Assembly: GCA_011037195.1 (NCBI GenBank)
Contig: JAAEAF010000637.1
Location: forward strand, 124,001 to 188,000
Source of the DNA: Triatoma infestans
Lineage: Eukaryota; Arthropoda; Insecta; Hemiptera; Reduviidae
Length of the DNA: 64,000 nt
Reading direction: 5' to 3'
Part shown: in pieces, positions 10,395-21,374 of the stretch
Layout of the letters: every line of letters starts with the position of its first letter
Position numbering within the stretch: position 1 is the first letter of the stretch
Notes under the pieces: model-generated
Told to the model about the DNA's origin: nothing
Databases searched by the model: none
What the model saw: only the letters and a program-made list of their open reading frames with translations
Program-made: the position numbers and the translations under genes

Positions 10395-10665
10395 GTCCTC
10401 ACCGTTGTTCTAGTGACTAGCCTTGCATTCGCCATTGATGCAAGAATTCAGTACAATTCCCGTGAGAACAAAGTCGGTGTTGACCCAGCATCGTGAGAAA
10501 AAGTGGGAAGCTACTCATAGGTTTGTAGCGCTCATAGGTAACGAAGGCCGAAACTAAATGGCGAAGGCACTGCGGCGTGCTTACCACACGCCCACCCATT
10601 AAAAATCGCCATCTGGTAAGCCTTAGCCCTTCATGGGCTGTTGCTCCACAGGTTTTTTTTTTTTT
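10395..10665 (+). mobile_element. SINE A copy 2, tRNA-Glu-derived
   Basis: It has the same head and body as the 1.8-kb copy, with more changes in the head (TTCTAGTGACTAG; the B box is degraded to AGTACAATTCC). The body landmarks CCCAGCATCGTGAGAAAAAG, CTGCGGCGTGCTTACCACA and CTTCATGGGCTGTTGC are preserved. The T tract at its end abuts the TATC microsatellite of the minus-strand LINE that follows. Confidence 0.85.
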
Positions 10666-11060
10666 ATCTATCTATCTCCATGGCGCTACAGCCCTTGGTG
10701 AGTCCTGACCTCCTAGGAGTCTAAACCCAGGAGATTTCTCGCTTCGCTGGCACCACCATCCAACTAACTAAGCTTCAGTCTACCGACCTTTCTTGTGGTG
10801 CCCACTTCTCCTTCCAGAATTTTCCTTGTCATTTCACTTCAACTTGCTCCATTCTAACTACACGGCCCGGCCAGCTCAAACTTCTTCACTGTATCTGCTT
10901 CACCGTACAATTCATACAACACCCTGTACTTTCTTCTTCCCCATCAATTTATCTGGACCGAAAAATTTCCTTTCGAAAACAAGGAGCTTCCTTTCATCTT
11001 TCTTAAGAATGGTCCCAGGTTTGAGAAGTTATACGTTGTATTATAGAATTCAAAACTCTT
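10663..11060 (-). pseudogene. RTE/endonuclease-RT LINE 3' end
   Basis: The minus strand encodes RVLYELYGEADTVKKF. After a frameshift it gives SWPGRVVRMEQ, matching the 'LYELYGE.DIVK...RLRWAGHVVRM' block of RTE-like and endonuclease-RT LINEs. The region ends with TGGCGCTACAGCCC-type sequence on the plus strand and a (GATA)n tail, the sort of short microsatellite 3' end known for RTE elements. It carries multiple frameshifts and is inactive. Confidence 0.7.
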
Positions 11061-11139
11061 GCCAATTATATTTTTAAGATTTAGTCCGATTCTTAGGTTT
11101 TCCTGATGATATCTGGAAGAAAATCAAATTTGGTTTGAA

Positions 11140-11500
11140 ATAATAATATGGGAATTAGATGGAGAATAGGAATGAAGGATATTTTAAAAGACAGAATAAA
11201 AGACAATTAAATGACTAAAATGAAAATAGCCGGACCATGTTGCCAAGAAGGACAAAAAGTACAAATAGAAGATGCCTTGGATACAAAGTAGGACGGTCGA
11301 AGGGCTGGCGTGATGAAATTAAGTATTTAGCTGGCGTTATTTGGTTTTAAATAGTTCAAATTAGGCAGAAATGGAAAAGAGTTGGCAATGGCTTTTATTC
11401 AATAATAGCTTCCCCCCTAGCTTCACCATAAGTAGAAGTTGATTTTGACGATTTATGTATTGAGTTTTATGAATTTGGTATTATTTTATTTAAAATAAAA
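11140..11500 (+). pseudogene. LINE RT C-terminal remnant
   Basis: Spread over two frames, the plus strand gives GIRWRIGMKDILKDRIK, then AGHVA-like and R.KGWRDEIKYLAG pieces, and RQKWKRVG. This matches the 'LKWAGHVAR...GRP..RW.D.I...AG..W' block of LINE proteins. It is heavily decayed. Confidence 0.6.
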
Positions 11501-11544
11501 ATACAATTTTTTCTTTATCGGCTAATTAATGTGGCAATTTTTCC

Positions 11545-11809
11545 ATTAAAAATTCGTGGCACTAAAAGAGATGTTTAATCTCTAGAGATTGAAAGTAAAA
11601 AAAACAATAATGGCGCTAATTAAAATAAATTTTAAGGTTTAAGTGAAATTTGTAAAATATTTTAATTATTATTAAAGTGGAAATATTTTTATTTTTAACT
11701 TTTTTTTAAAAATCAATTAAGTAGAAAAATTAAATGTTAGTGTACATAATTAATTTTGCTTTTACTTTAACCTAGGATCCAACAATCTTCTGAAAGTAAC
11801 ATTTTCCTT
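11545..11809 (+). repeat. Family K repeat copy 1, split by a LINE
   Basis: It shares with 13350-13620 the order CTCTAGAGAT, AATTAAAATAAATTTTAAGG, ...GAAATTTG and CTGAAAGTAAC. The LINE at 11.8-13.1 kb inserted right after CTGAAAGTAAC. Confidence 0.6.
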
Positions 11810-13093
11810 GGTCCTGTTAAACCTTCCACCACTCCACATCTACGTCCAAGGCGTTGCAAGAGCAGTTGTGGCACGACTACAACAGGGACAAGCACCCATT
11901 TATCCCAGGCACACTGGGAAGCATCAAGACCTATGGGAGGAGCTGGAGGCGGACCCGATTTTGGGCCTGCCTACGGATATGATGACTCCTAGGTATGGCT
12001 TCCAAAAACCCTTCAAAGTCTTGATATTAGACAGAGGGGCATGGAAGAATGGGCCGCCAATTACAGGCGAATCTATGTGGTACACGGACGGGTCCAAGAT
12101 GGGTGACGGAGTGGGAGCCGGCGTGTACGGGGCTCATCCGAGATGTAATATCTCGGTGAGCCTGGGAAGGCTAGCTACGGTCTTTCAGGCGGAGCTAGTC
12201 GCGATTATTATCTGCGCCGCCGAAATAAGAAGACGGGGAGTGCATAACTCCAGAGTCGTCATTTATTCGGATAGCCAGGCTGCTCTGCGGGCAATTGACT
12301 CGTGGGAGATCAGCTCAAGGCTGGTGTGGGACTGCCTAGGTGCACTAAGGGAAATTAGTAGCCATAATAAGGTCTTCCTGGTTTGGGTACCTGGGCACTC
12401 GGGTCACAGAGGCAATGAGGCGGCGGACCGCCTGGCCCGGGAGGGTTCAATGGGAGCGCTTATCGGGCCGGAGCCGTTCTGTGGTGTCTCAAGATGCCTC
12501 AGGAGTGCATCCATTAAGCTATGGATGCAGGACCGATCAAGGGAATGGTGGGTCAAAACTCCAGGCCAGAGACAGGCGAAAAAGTTTATCTATAGCTACT
12601 CGCCCAAGCTAACTGCAGAATTACTCCAACTAGGCCGGGCGGCCATAAGGATAGCAGTTGGCATTCTCACTGGCCACTGTAGATTAAATAAGCACATGCA
12701 TTGCATGGGCCTGGCAACGGATAGCCTGTGCAGGTTTTGTCAGGAAGAAGAGGAGACGGCACTGCATGTGGTATGTCAGTGCGAGGGGCTGGTCTGGCTA
12801 AGGTACCGCCTCTTTGGTAAAGAGAAGCTGGTGCCAACAAGCCTCAGCCAGGGCCCTCTCTCGGACCTATTAAGTCTTCTAAGGCAAGCAGGACTCGAGA
12901 GGGTGCTCTGATGGCGGGTGCTCTGATTGACCACCTGGGAGCCCCCCCCAATTCCACAGTTCGGTTAAGGACAGGATAGGGGGAGGGTCTCCAACTAGGG
13001 GGGTGCCACAATAGATCCTTGGGGTGTCGCGGTGGCGTAGGCTGAGTAGCCATTCCCCCGGTAGAATCTATCTATCTATCTAACATTCTCCTT
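11798..13093 (+). mobile_element. RNase H-bearing LINE, 5'-truncated, with target-site duplication
   Basis: The insertion is bounded by AACATTTTCCTT (11798-11809) and AACATTCTCCTT (13082-13093), a 12-bp target-site duplication with one mismatch. The body holds the last 367 codons of ORF2, a short 3' UTR with GCCACAATAGATCC at about 13006, and a (TCTA)n tail at 13068-13081. RNase H-bearing tails are typical of the I, LOA and R1-related LINE groups. The exact clade cannot be set without the RT domain. Confidence 0.85.
11808..12911 (+). CDS. LINE ORF2 C-terminus with intact RNase H domain
   Basis: This is the longest open frame in the window, 367 codons, ending with TGA at 12909-12911. It starts at a TTG in the target-site duplication, so the true start is lost upstream by truncation. 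The RNase H domain has YTDGSKM (first Asp, about residue 95), VFQAELVAII (Glu), IYSDSQAAL (Asp) and VPGHSGHRGNEAADRLAREG (His and the last Asp). The zinc-knuckle-like CRFCQEEEETALHVVCQC lies near residue 305. In a live LINE this domain degrades RNA in the RNA-DNA hybrid made during target-primed reverse transcription. All catalytic acids are present, but no RT or endonuclease is encoded here. The intact frame suggests a young insertion. Confidence 0.85.
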   Translation: MVLLNLPPLHIYVQGVARAVVARLQQGQAPIYPRHTGKHQDLWEELEADPILGLPTDMMTPRYGFQKPFKVLILDRGAWKNGPPITGESMWYTDGSKMGDGVGAGVYGAHPRCNISVSLGRLATVFQAELVAIIICAAEIRRRGVHNSRVVIYSDSQAALRAIDSWEISSRLVWDCLGALREISSHNKVFLVWVPGHSGHRGNEAADRLAREGSMGALIGPEPFCGVSRCLRSASIKLWMQDRSREWWVKTPGQRQAKKFIYSYSPKLTAELLQLGRAAIRIAVGILTGHCRLNKHMHCMGLATDSLCRFCQEEEETALHVVCQCEGLVWLRYRLFGKEKLVPTSLSQGPLSDLLSLLRQAGLERVL

Positions 13094-13349
13094 TTCAACG
13101 AATAATCTTGTCTTATTGTCATTTTATAGATTCTTATTGTTCTAAATAGATTTAGTAATGGTAAAAAAAAATAATATATTTAACGCTATATTGAAATCCT
13201 TCTTCAACACCCGATCTATTGTTACACTGAGAAACCCAATTGCCTGGGCAATTCTCAGTTCGAGTATGTAAAAGTAATATTTTACTCTCTTCTAAAATAG
13301 ATAACTTCTTCTATTCTATAGCACTTATAAAATGTGACAACTCATTTGT

Positions 13350-13620
13350 TATCTCTAGAGATATTAATACAAAAAATGACAGTGTTGCCACCACTTTCAA
13401 TTAAATAAATTTTAAGGTTCGAATGAAAATTGCTAAACTACATAATATAATAAATAAGATTAAAGTAAAGTTAAAGTCCTTAAATTAAACATTTGTTTTT
13501 TAACAAATTAATTATTATCAAACAAAACATAATATAATTTTCCCTAAAATTTTAATCCAATGTTGTGCAACCTTGCTGAAAGTAACCTTTTAATGGATAA
13601 CATTCTCTCAGAGGTTATTG
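13350..13620 (+). repeat. Family K repeat copy 2
   Basis: Similar to 11545-11809 and its continuation after the LINE: CTCTAGAGATATTAA, AATTAAATAAATTTTAAGG, TTGCTGAAAGTAACC, GGATAACATTCTC. It has no ORF. A non-autonomous AT-rich element is likely. Confidence 0.55.
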
Positions 13621-13837
13621 TATATTCTTACAATTTTAATATCCTACTTTTATCTCAGTATTTACGAAAATTATAATGCTAAAGGGGAGAATAAAGTACG
13701 CATAATACTAGTTTTTTACTTGCTTACAGACTCTTGCTAACCTGAAATCGATGGTTTATAAGTGGTAATTAATATTCTCCTCAATTAATTAATTAATCAA
13801 TTCAGTATCTTATTACTTTCTCTTACTCCTAGTAAGA

Positions 13838-14451
13838 TGTAATGACATGGCAAAGTCATAGCAATGTCAAACCCAACAAAGAAAGAATAATTTACAACTA
13901 GTGGCCTAGCCAGCTGACTGACTTCAAAACAAGGCCGCAGCTAAACAAACAAACCAAGGGTAAATACCCTTACATCAAAAGCAAGCGCCTATAAGGCTGG
14001 CCACTGACCTAAATCGGGTCACCAATCTACGAAGGTCGCACACTAGGACAGATGTCTTGGTGTGAGTGTGGCCAACACCAATATATAAACTCGCCCCATT
14101 GGAAGAGGGGATGATTATATCATATACGAATATACGAGCACGTCTTCATATACGAGCAGCAGTTTACGCGTCCATATACAGTTTTATTTAAACTTATTAT
14201 CTTTTAGTTGTGCATCTTAGTTCATTTATTTATATCATTCTAATTTATTAGTTATTATCTTCTATTTATTTCTAAGTATTTTGTTGTTATTAGTTACCAT
14301 TTATTGCGTTGAAATCATCGTTCAAATACAGTTTTATTTTTATAAAATCCGTATTAATAATTCGAGCACTAACTTCCAAATCTCTAAACTAACTTCCGCC
14401 CTCTTCAAGACATCTACTACATCAGGAATCACATTAAACGATTCCATTACA
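13838..14451 (+). mobile_element. Solo LTR, 614 bp (family J copy 1)
   Basis: It starts TGTAATGACATGGC and ends GATTCCATTACA, so the termini form the inverted repeat TGTAATG/CATTACA. It is flanked by AAGA on both sides (13834-13837 and 14452-14455), a 4-bp target-site duplication. Without it the flanks join as CTAGTAAGAGGAAGTATTG, which is the terminal hairpin of family I. A second copy lies at 41.4 kb. No internal retrotransposon genes remain, so this is a solo LTR left by recombination. A Gypsy- or BEL/Pao-type parent is likely but cannot be decided. Confidence 0.88.
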
Positions 14452-15445
14452 AAGAGGAAGTATTGTAGTAGTGTCAAATTTGATATTGAGTTTTCACTGA
14501 AAATATCCGTTTTGAGGTCTCCTGAGTCCAAAAACGTGTTTTTTTTGAAAAGGGTCTGTGTGTGTGTGTGTATATGTGTATGTGAACAACATAATTCAAA
14601 AACGAAAAATTGCAGAATGTTGAAACTTGGTATATTCCCTTAAGGTATCACCATGGAATCCGACAGTACGTTACCTGGCAAAAACCGGAAGTACCACTAT
14701 ACTAAATGGTTTTTTTTCACTTTTTTGCGATACTGAGTTTTCTGTCGAAAATGGCTCCAATGAATTTCTTTGAATTTGTGGATTCAACTAAGACATATAA
14801 AGATCTACAATTTTTATTTGAAATATTTCTTCGGGAAAATGCATTTAAGGGCACTTTCAGGGAAAGGGGTGGGGTTAGGTCTGTCCTTTAAAATGCTATT
14901 TCAGTTTATTACACAATTCTATAATCTAAATAATATTAATTAAAAATTGAATATGTTGTTGAAATTCCAAATTTGAAGAAAATTCAAATGACCGGAAGTG
15001 CGTTTTTACTGAAAGGTATTTTTCAATTTTCGGCTATTTTTGTTTTAAACGGCTTCAACAATTTTCTTTAAACAAGGAATGTGAACTACACATATAAAGA
15101 ACTACAACTTTTAGTTGTAACATTTCTCCTGGTGAAGTCATTTAAGGGGGCTTTTGAGGGAGAGGTGGGATTATGTTTTTTTCTAAAGGACTATCATACT
15201 TGATTATACACTTCTATCATCCAAACAAAATTAATTAGAAATGAATAGATGGCCAAAATTCCGTGATTCAAGGAAATTAGTAAACCGGAAGTGCGCTTTT
15301 ACTGAACCGTTTTTTTTTTCAATTTTCAACGAATTTCATTAAATTTGGTACACAACCTATAAAATGTGTCTTATTTTGAGAACTGAAAATTCAAGAAAAT
15401 TAAAGTAAACCGGAAATGTGTTTTTTTTTTTTACAGTTATTGCGA
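14452..15445 (+). repeat. Family I repeat, longest copy (modular)
   Basis: An interspersed non-coding repeat of about 1 kb. It begins with AAGAGGAAGTATTGTA and contains a TG microsatellite (about 14553-14582). It is then built of related modules of about 295 bp starting at ACCGGAAGT: 14687, 14989 and 15284, with a last CCGGAAATG near 15411. Each module repeats 'ctaca..ttttatttgaaa.attt', 'catttaaggg', a G-rich run, and an 'attataca.ttctat.atc.aaa' block. More than ten copies or pieces occur in the window on both strands. No ORF is conserved. The family identity is unknown to me. Confidence 0.75.
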
Positions 15446-15449
15446 GGAT

Positions 15450-15949
15450 CAATTTAGAAAAGATTGCTTTTTTTGTTTATTTATTTCCGTATGATTGCCC
15501 CAAAAGACGCTTGATTTGTACATGTTTAGTGATTAAAGTATATTTATTTATTACTAACGACAACATTAATTACATCACTAGTCTATTGTTGTAATAATAT
15601 TAACTAAAATTACATACGCTGCTAATATAGGTAATTTAAAATATTACACACGTATATTTTTATGTTGTGCCTTCTTGTCATGTTATGTTGGCCTTCTGTT
15701 TGTAATACATGTGAACATGCAATGATTAATTTTCATAATTTCATTATTTTTATTAGATAATAATCTAATTAAAATTAAAAAAAAAAAAAATTTGGCCATC
15801 TATACCAAAATATTGTTAATTTCATTATTATAACATGTACGTTGTAGATTAGTTAAATTAGTTTAATGTAATTAAATGTGGATACTAAATAAAGCAACCA
15901 AATTTATGAAAAATATGTAAACAAAAATTATAAGGCTCCAGGACTATAA
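15450..15949. other. AT-rich DNA
   Basis: No gene was recognised. There is an A tract at 15778-15790. It separates family I from the 3' end of the Jockey remnant. Confidence 0.35.
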
Positions 15950-16925
15950 TGTTTTGTTTTTTGTTTTTTTTAATTTATTTTGTGTACAACCTATACATAT
16001 ACATACATCGAGTAAATGTGGAATTCATCATAGACTGTGAAGCACTGATACCCCTTAGGACTCAGTGCCACAAACAGAGAGGCATGCTGAGAGGAGCTAA
16101 CCAATGCTGGAACTATTAGCAGGATATTAACAGGGAGCTAGTTGTTTAGGAGGTCGCGTGGCCAACGTCATTTCAAGCGACGTGGAGAATTGTCAGGATG
16201 GGTTGATATGATAGAGCTTGAGCTTGTGGGATTGGGATGAGTCTCTAGGTTATTGTGGAAATTAAAGAAGCGTGTATGGATTAACTCGTGAACTAAAGGG
16301 ATACTGGAGGTCTTTGTGGATAGTTAAATTTGAGATATAATAGGAAGCGTTGACTATATGGCGAAGGACTTTAGATTGAAAGGATTTGGATTCTTTGGAT
16401 GTTAGATTGTTTCGCGGAGCTCCACAGATCAGCTCCGTAAATCCAGACAAGTCTCAGCAATGTTTTGTATAGAGTCAGGTTTTTTTGTACGTTCATTATT
16501 GATCCTCCGTCCACGCATTTTTCGTAGTTTTCCATAACGTCTATTTAATTCTTATCTTTTCAGTCTCGTATGAGGGTTCCAAGTAAGTCGACTGTCTAAA
16601 TACAGTCCTAGGTAGCATAATTGTGTAGAAGTCGGTATTTCTTTATGGTTGATATGTACGGGAGGGCAAGTTTTTCTACGTAAAGTAAATGTAATCTGTT
16701 GGCATTTGTTTTCATTCAGTCTTATTTTCCATTTCTTACACCAAGAGGAGAAAATGTATTGATAGTATGTATGGTCTTGTCCAAGGCACATAATATGGTA
16801 GCTAGGTGTAGCTCTAAAAAGAAAAAAACAATATACAAGTTTTGCAAACATAAGTTTTGAAATAGTCCTTGATTGCGTCATTATTGTTCTATGGAGTCCA
16901 AATAGAAGCAAAATATGTTTCACGA
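15950..16925 (-). pseudogene. Jockey-like LINE, RT C-terminal half
   Basis: The minus-strand frame 16923-16552 ends with WCKKWKIRLNENKCQQITFT, CPPVHIN and LCYLGLYLDSRLTWNPH, the hallmark block downstream of the RT palm in Jockey-clade LINEs. Decayed frames below it continue the family (ELICGAPRNNL, FQSKVLRHIVNASYYISNLTIHKDLQ, FSSRVNPY). The minus-strand A-rich tail at about 15950-15990 marks the 3' end. Stops and frameshifts show that it is inactive. Confidence 0.82.
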
Positions 16926-17285
16926 AAAAGTTGTTAATATTAAGCCATAGCGGGCGCCCAACAACTCAAAGCATCAAAGCTCAAAGCTTATTCAGCTTTC
17001 AATTGGTACTTGACTGCTCTACAAAACTGGAAGAGTCATTTTATACCATAAGAAAAAATAAAAATTGTAGAAAACTCACGATATAAAATTTCATTTGTTT
17101 GCCGCCTCCAAAATTTGGAGAAAACAACAATGAATAAAGTACAATTCATTTAAATTAAACTAAAAGTGTAATTGATTATTCACAGCGTGCTACTGATCAC
17201 AAGTAGCCGTTGAATACCGGTGTACTGGATTTCTCCCTATTCAAATATTAACTCTAACCTAAAATATATTATGTATTTCTAAATG
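16926..17285. other. Unassigned
   Basis: No gene or known repeat was recognised. Confidence 0.35.
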
Positions 17286-17289
17286 AATA

Positions 17290-17500
17290 AGTAAAGTATC
17301 GCCTATTTTTTTCAGGCGAGCTTAACGTCCAACTACCAAATTAGGTGTCGTGGACGGAGGCGGAAACACCTACTTTACTATTACCATTTTTGAAACCAAT
17401 ATAAAATATAGCAGTTATTACGCGGGACTCAAACTGGGGACCTTCCACTTCTTACAAGTCCATGCTCGTAACCACTACACCAACACCCGTCTCTCCAAAT
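17290..17500 (-). mobile_element. SINE D candidate, tRNA-Thr-like head
   Basis: On the minus strand the segment has GGTGTAGTGGTTA (A box) at about 17474-17486 and an anticodon region reading GGACTTGTAAG. The B-box-like AGTTTGAGTCCC lies near 17430. The anticodon would be TGT (Thr). A GC-richer body with GTTTCCGCCTCCGTCC and a final 'ggcgatact' region follows. Only one copy is seen here. A decayed tRNA pseudogene is the alternative. Confidence 0.5.
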
Positions 17501-18010
17501 AAATGAATATTTCATGTAATAAATACTTGAAATTTCTTTTACAACTTCAAGAGATTGTGAGATATAATATGAATGTACAATAAGGAGATTTCCTTCGTCA
17601 ATTTATTGGAAGAGTTTAGTGAAACTGGAGAAGTTCGTTGGAAAGAGATAAACTTTTTAATAGCAGTTTTAAAAGCTAAACACACAGCAATCTTTCGAGT
17701 AGAGTAGAAACGTTCTGGTCTATTGGTCAAGGGGTGTGCTATAGCCAACAGTTGGGGAAAATAACTGCGTTAGCATTTTCAATTGGGGGAGAGTTTGGCG
17801 TGCAAAGTAAGGAGGAATATGTTCCAGCATCATAGTTCCCTTTATCGCCAGAAACAAACATTTATTTGTTTTCTAATTACAGTACTGAGAAAAAGTCAGT
17901 GAATGACTTTTTTAATCTCTTTTAATGTTTTTTAATAAAATATAAATTATAATGAAAAATTATTATTATTCAAAATTATGAGGTGTATAAAAAAATAAAA
18001 AGAAAGATCG
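17501..18010. other. Unassigned AT-rich DNA
   Basis: No supported gene. The minus-strand frame at 17539-17748 (69 codons) has no recognisable motif. Confidence 0.35.
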
Positions 18011-18226
18011 ATATTTTTTTTAGGCGCGTTAACATCAATGGTCACTGTTGCTCGCAGCTTCTCAGTGTACTGTCAGCGTTCTGACAGTGCCCTCTCGTTA
18101 CAGACAACACTGCCCATCACCAGACAATAGGCTGTAGAGGTTCCCAAGAAGAGAATGCTGCTGGATGCAAACCCTGGACTTCCACGTGGGAGTCCAGCGC
18201 GCTACCACTCATCTAATTCCTTCCCG
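18011..18226 (-). mobile_element. SINE B copy (18.0 kb)
   Basis: On the minus strand the tRNA-like head reads GGGAAGGAATTAG...GTGGTAGCGCG and has a decayed B box (GGTTTGCATCC). The SINE B body follows with 'gggaacctctacagcc' and 'gggcagtgttgtctgta' landmarks. The 3' end carries the 'catTGATGTTAACGCGCCT' variant tail and a T tract on the plus strand. Confidence 0.8.
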
Positions 18227-19490
18227 TAAATCAATTTTTTATTAATTCATTCTAAATATAGCCCACAGACTATTGTAAGCCAAATTTCTGCCAATTGTTG
18301 GATCCTAACTGGTACCATTCCTTTGGTTTGGAAGCAAAAAAACTCCTGCACTTCAGTTTCAACTTTGATGAAGCTATTACATTTTTTCCCACAAAGCAAG
18401 CGTGCCATGGACTGATACAAATGTTAGACTATAGGGTGAGTTTAAAAGATGCTAAAAGCCATCAAGTTCTTCAATTTTTTCTTTTCTCTGACGGGAGATG
18501 TTTGTTCGAGAGTTATCTCGCTGGAACAAAACTTGTTTACGTTTGACTAAAGCTGGATAACACTGGTCCAATTTCATAATTCTATCTAGTTGCTAGCAGT
18601 AAAGGATGGAATTCATGGAAAATCTATCGGGAACGAATATAGTTCCACAAAACACGCAAAATCGACTTATTCTCAAAACGCACCAACTGGAAATACCGTT
18701 TGACTGCGAAAACTTACATGTCAAACTCAGGATTTCACCAGTAAATCCAGTCCTCATCACAAGTTCCTATTTATTTTTAGAAGCTCATATCAGATGGATT
18801 TTTTCAAAGAAGTTAGCAAATATCCATTTTGCTGGCGGCCTGTTCGGGTGCTAGTTCTTGAGGCACTATCCTATATCTACTTTTTACCTTTACAATGGAC
18901 ATGGAGGCTAACGGTGACTTCAGATACTACCAGTTCTGCAACAAATCTACGATACTTGTGGTTGTACTTGACTTGATAGCTTCCCGTAAAGCCCCATCAA
19001 GCCACATGTTGGCCGCCTTGGACCTAAGTCCGTGTCACCACTATTAAACTTTTGGTGATCGGGGCAGTATGGTGGTCGAGGACATTTCACATAGAGCACG
19101 CGTAGCTTCAGAAACTGAATCCCGCTTTTTTTTACGTATTCACGCAAAATTGGTAACATATCGTAAGGCACAGTCGTAGTTTTCTATAAAAGTACAGAAA
19201 TTAAATTGAATATTTGAATGGGACATAATATGCATAGAAACTCTCTACTTAGGCTAGAGATTAATAAAATATTTTGTTTGTAAACATCAGATGTATACGG
19301 ATGGGTTTTAAAGTCAGTGGAACTACTTTAGTTGTAAAAACGATCATTATATATATATATATAATATACCCAGTTACGATTTAACACATTTTATACTCTT
19401 TTATGAATTATTCTTAAAATAATGTTACCATACTCCAAACATTCATTATTAAAGAAATATTTAAATTATAACACCAGAAGTTTTGTAACA
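18227..19490. other. Unassigned; weak coding-like stretch near 18.95-19.17 kb
   Basis: Several 60-85-codon frames occur on both strands, without known motifs. The minus-strand frame 19171-18947 contains FLKLRVLYVK. A near-identical motif, LLKLRVLYVK, occurs on the plus strand at about 57.81-57.85 kb, so this is probably an unrecognised dispersed repeat and not a host exon. Confidence 0.35.
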
Positions 19491-19499
19491 AGTTTCAAT

Positions 19500-20133
19500 T
19501 TCGCATTAGTTTTTAGATATTTTCTAATCTCCCACACCACTTTTTGAAGTGTTTCTTGAGTTAACTGTGGCGTGTATGGGCGCACTTTGTCATGAAGCAA
19601 GTTTTCTTGTAGTGCAGCTTATTCTGAATTATGTTATGGACAGTTGCAACACTCACGTGCACTTCTTCAGCTATTAGTTCAACAGTAATACGCCTGATGT
19701 CCTGAATTAACGCGTTAATACGAGATTTGAGGGAGGAAGTTGTAACTTCACCCGGACGTCCAATTCGTTGCTTGTCACACGGCCAATTTTAAATTTTAAA
19801 ATGTTCTACCCCTTTTGTAAACGTTCGAACGGTTCAAACAATTATTCCCGTACACTTTAAACATTCTTTCATTGATTTTACTACCTTTGATGCTCTCTGC
19901 AACTAAAAATCTTATCACTGAGCGTTATTCTTCTAAGGTGCAATGCTGAAGCGGACTCGCCATTGTTAACTGAATATATTTGAGGTTATGATTACCAAAC
20001 ACTCTCGAACAGCTGATGAGAAACTAAGTATAAGGATGCCAACTTGACGCACTGAAACTACAGTATTGATTAATAAGCAAACCGTTTCTGCGATACAGCG
20101 ATTTGTCTCGCTACTTATTGAATGACACTCGTC
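19500..20133 (-). pseudogene. Mariner remnant, copy 2 (5' half)
   Basis: The right end (about 20092-20133) is the inverse of the 3' TIR of copy 1 at 7.3 kb: GACGAGTGTCATTCAATAAG. On the minus strand the ATG lies near 19966, preceded by CATAACCTCAAATATATTC as in copy 1. The N-terminal HTH has stops (an in-frame TAA early), and the second HTH is readable as VELIAEEVHVSVATVHNII. The sequence stops matching near 19.5 kb before any catalytic aspartate. The copy is inactive and from the same family as copy 1. Confidence 0.85.
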
Positions 20134-21220
20134 GTTTATTTCTACCTCTCAAAATATCTTTTTTCTCCTTGAGACTGCGAATTTCTTCTTTCCATTCTCT
20201 CTCTAATCCTTTCCATTCGGCCGTTTACACTGTCACTACCTGTCAAACAAGGCTTTTTCCTTGGATGACTGATCGTCATCTAGCCATTCTCTCCAATTTT
20301 TTTTTTTTAGAATAGTCACACTAAACAATAATAAAATACACAAAACACGCTGAACAAATTGGATAAATCTTAGTAATATATAAAACAAATTATTATGTCA
20401 TGTTTTAAAATCCTCTCTATAGATTCATTACACGAGTAAAAATTGCAAAAGCTTTCATAACATACAAGCTGACAACAGATTTAATGTCAATTTTTTTCCT
20501 CTTTGATGCTTGACATGCATTTACAAAAGTATCTACAAATGTGTAGAAACGTCTTATTTTTTATTCATCTGTATAAATATAATATCATTTTTATGAAAAG
20601 AGATTTTTATAATAACAAATCACAGAAAGAATGTATTATATATATATATATATATATAAATGATCCTAGTGTGTAATGTATGTATTGAATTAAACCCTCT
20701 TTAATGAATTAAAAACAAAAGAGTTATGAATGCATTTTTATCTACGTAATTAGGGAGCCAGAGGGGTAAAAGATGTGCAAGATGTGTGTGTGTGTGTGTG
20801 GGGGGGGGGGATTTCTTCATTAGTTGATGTAGAATCTCATAGCGTTGATGTTGTTGTGCTGTTAGCTAAGGGTTATTATAGTGTAGATTAATTATTTTTA
20901 ATGGGTTCGCACAGAACGGCTCTCTCGACTCCGCCAACTTCGCTCTATTATAATTGACCGTAAAAGGGCTTGGATTGAAAGTAATGGGGTTGTTTTCTAA
21001 TTGCACCAGCTGGAATACCTCCATTTCTTTGTTTAGCTTCTATTTTCTTTTTTTTATTTCAAGGTGTTTAGATAACTCTTGAGAAAAATCTTAAAAATTT
21101 CAATTTTTTTTTACTTTTGTTTACAACAAAAAGGGGAAATTATTTTATACACTACATTTTGCCAAAATTAATAATCAATAATGTTGATATTCTATGGATT
21201 TGATTTTTCTTTTTATTTTC
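20134..21220. other. Unassigned, microsatellite-bearing
   Basis: No gene was recognised. It includes a (TA)n array at 20636-20658 and a GT array running into ten G residues at 20784-20811. Confidence 0.4.
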
Positions 21221-21329
21221 TCTAGTAAGAGGAAGTATTGTAATCGTGTCAAATTTTCGATATCGAGTTTTCACCAGAAATATCCGTTTTGGGATCCACT
21301 GAGTCCAAAAAAGTGGTTTTTACAAAATG

Positions 21330-21374
<45 letters not shown>

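Noticed and set aside
14281..14643. 120-codon open frame, plus strand
   Set aside because: It crosses the border between a solo LTR and family I, so it cannot be an ancestral gene.
14452..15445. Family I as a Helitron
   Set aside because: A terminal hairpin exists, but there is no CTRR end after it and no TC start at the other end.
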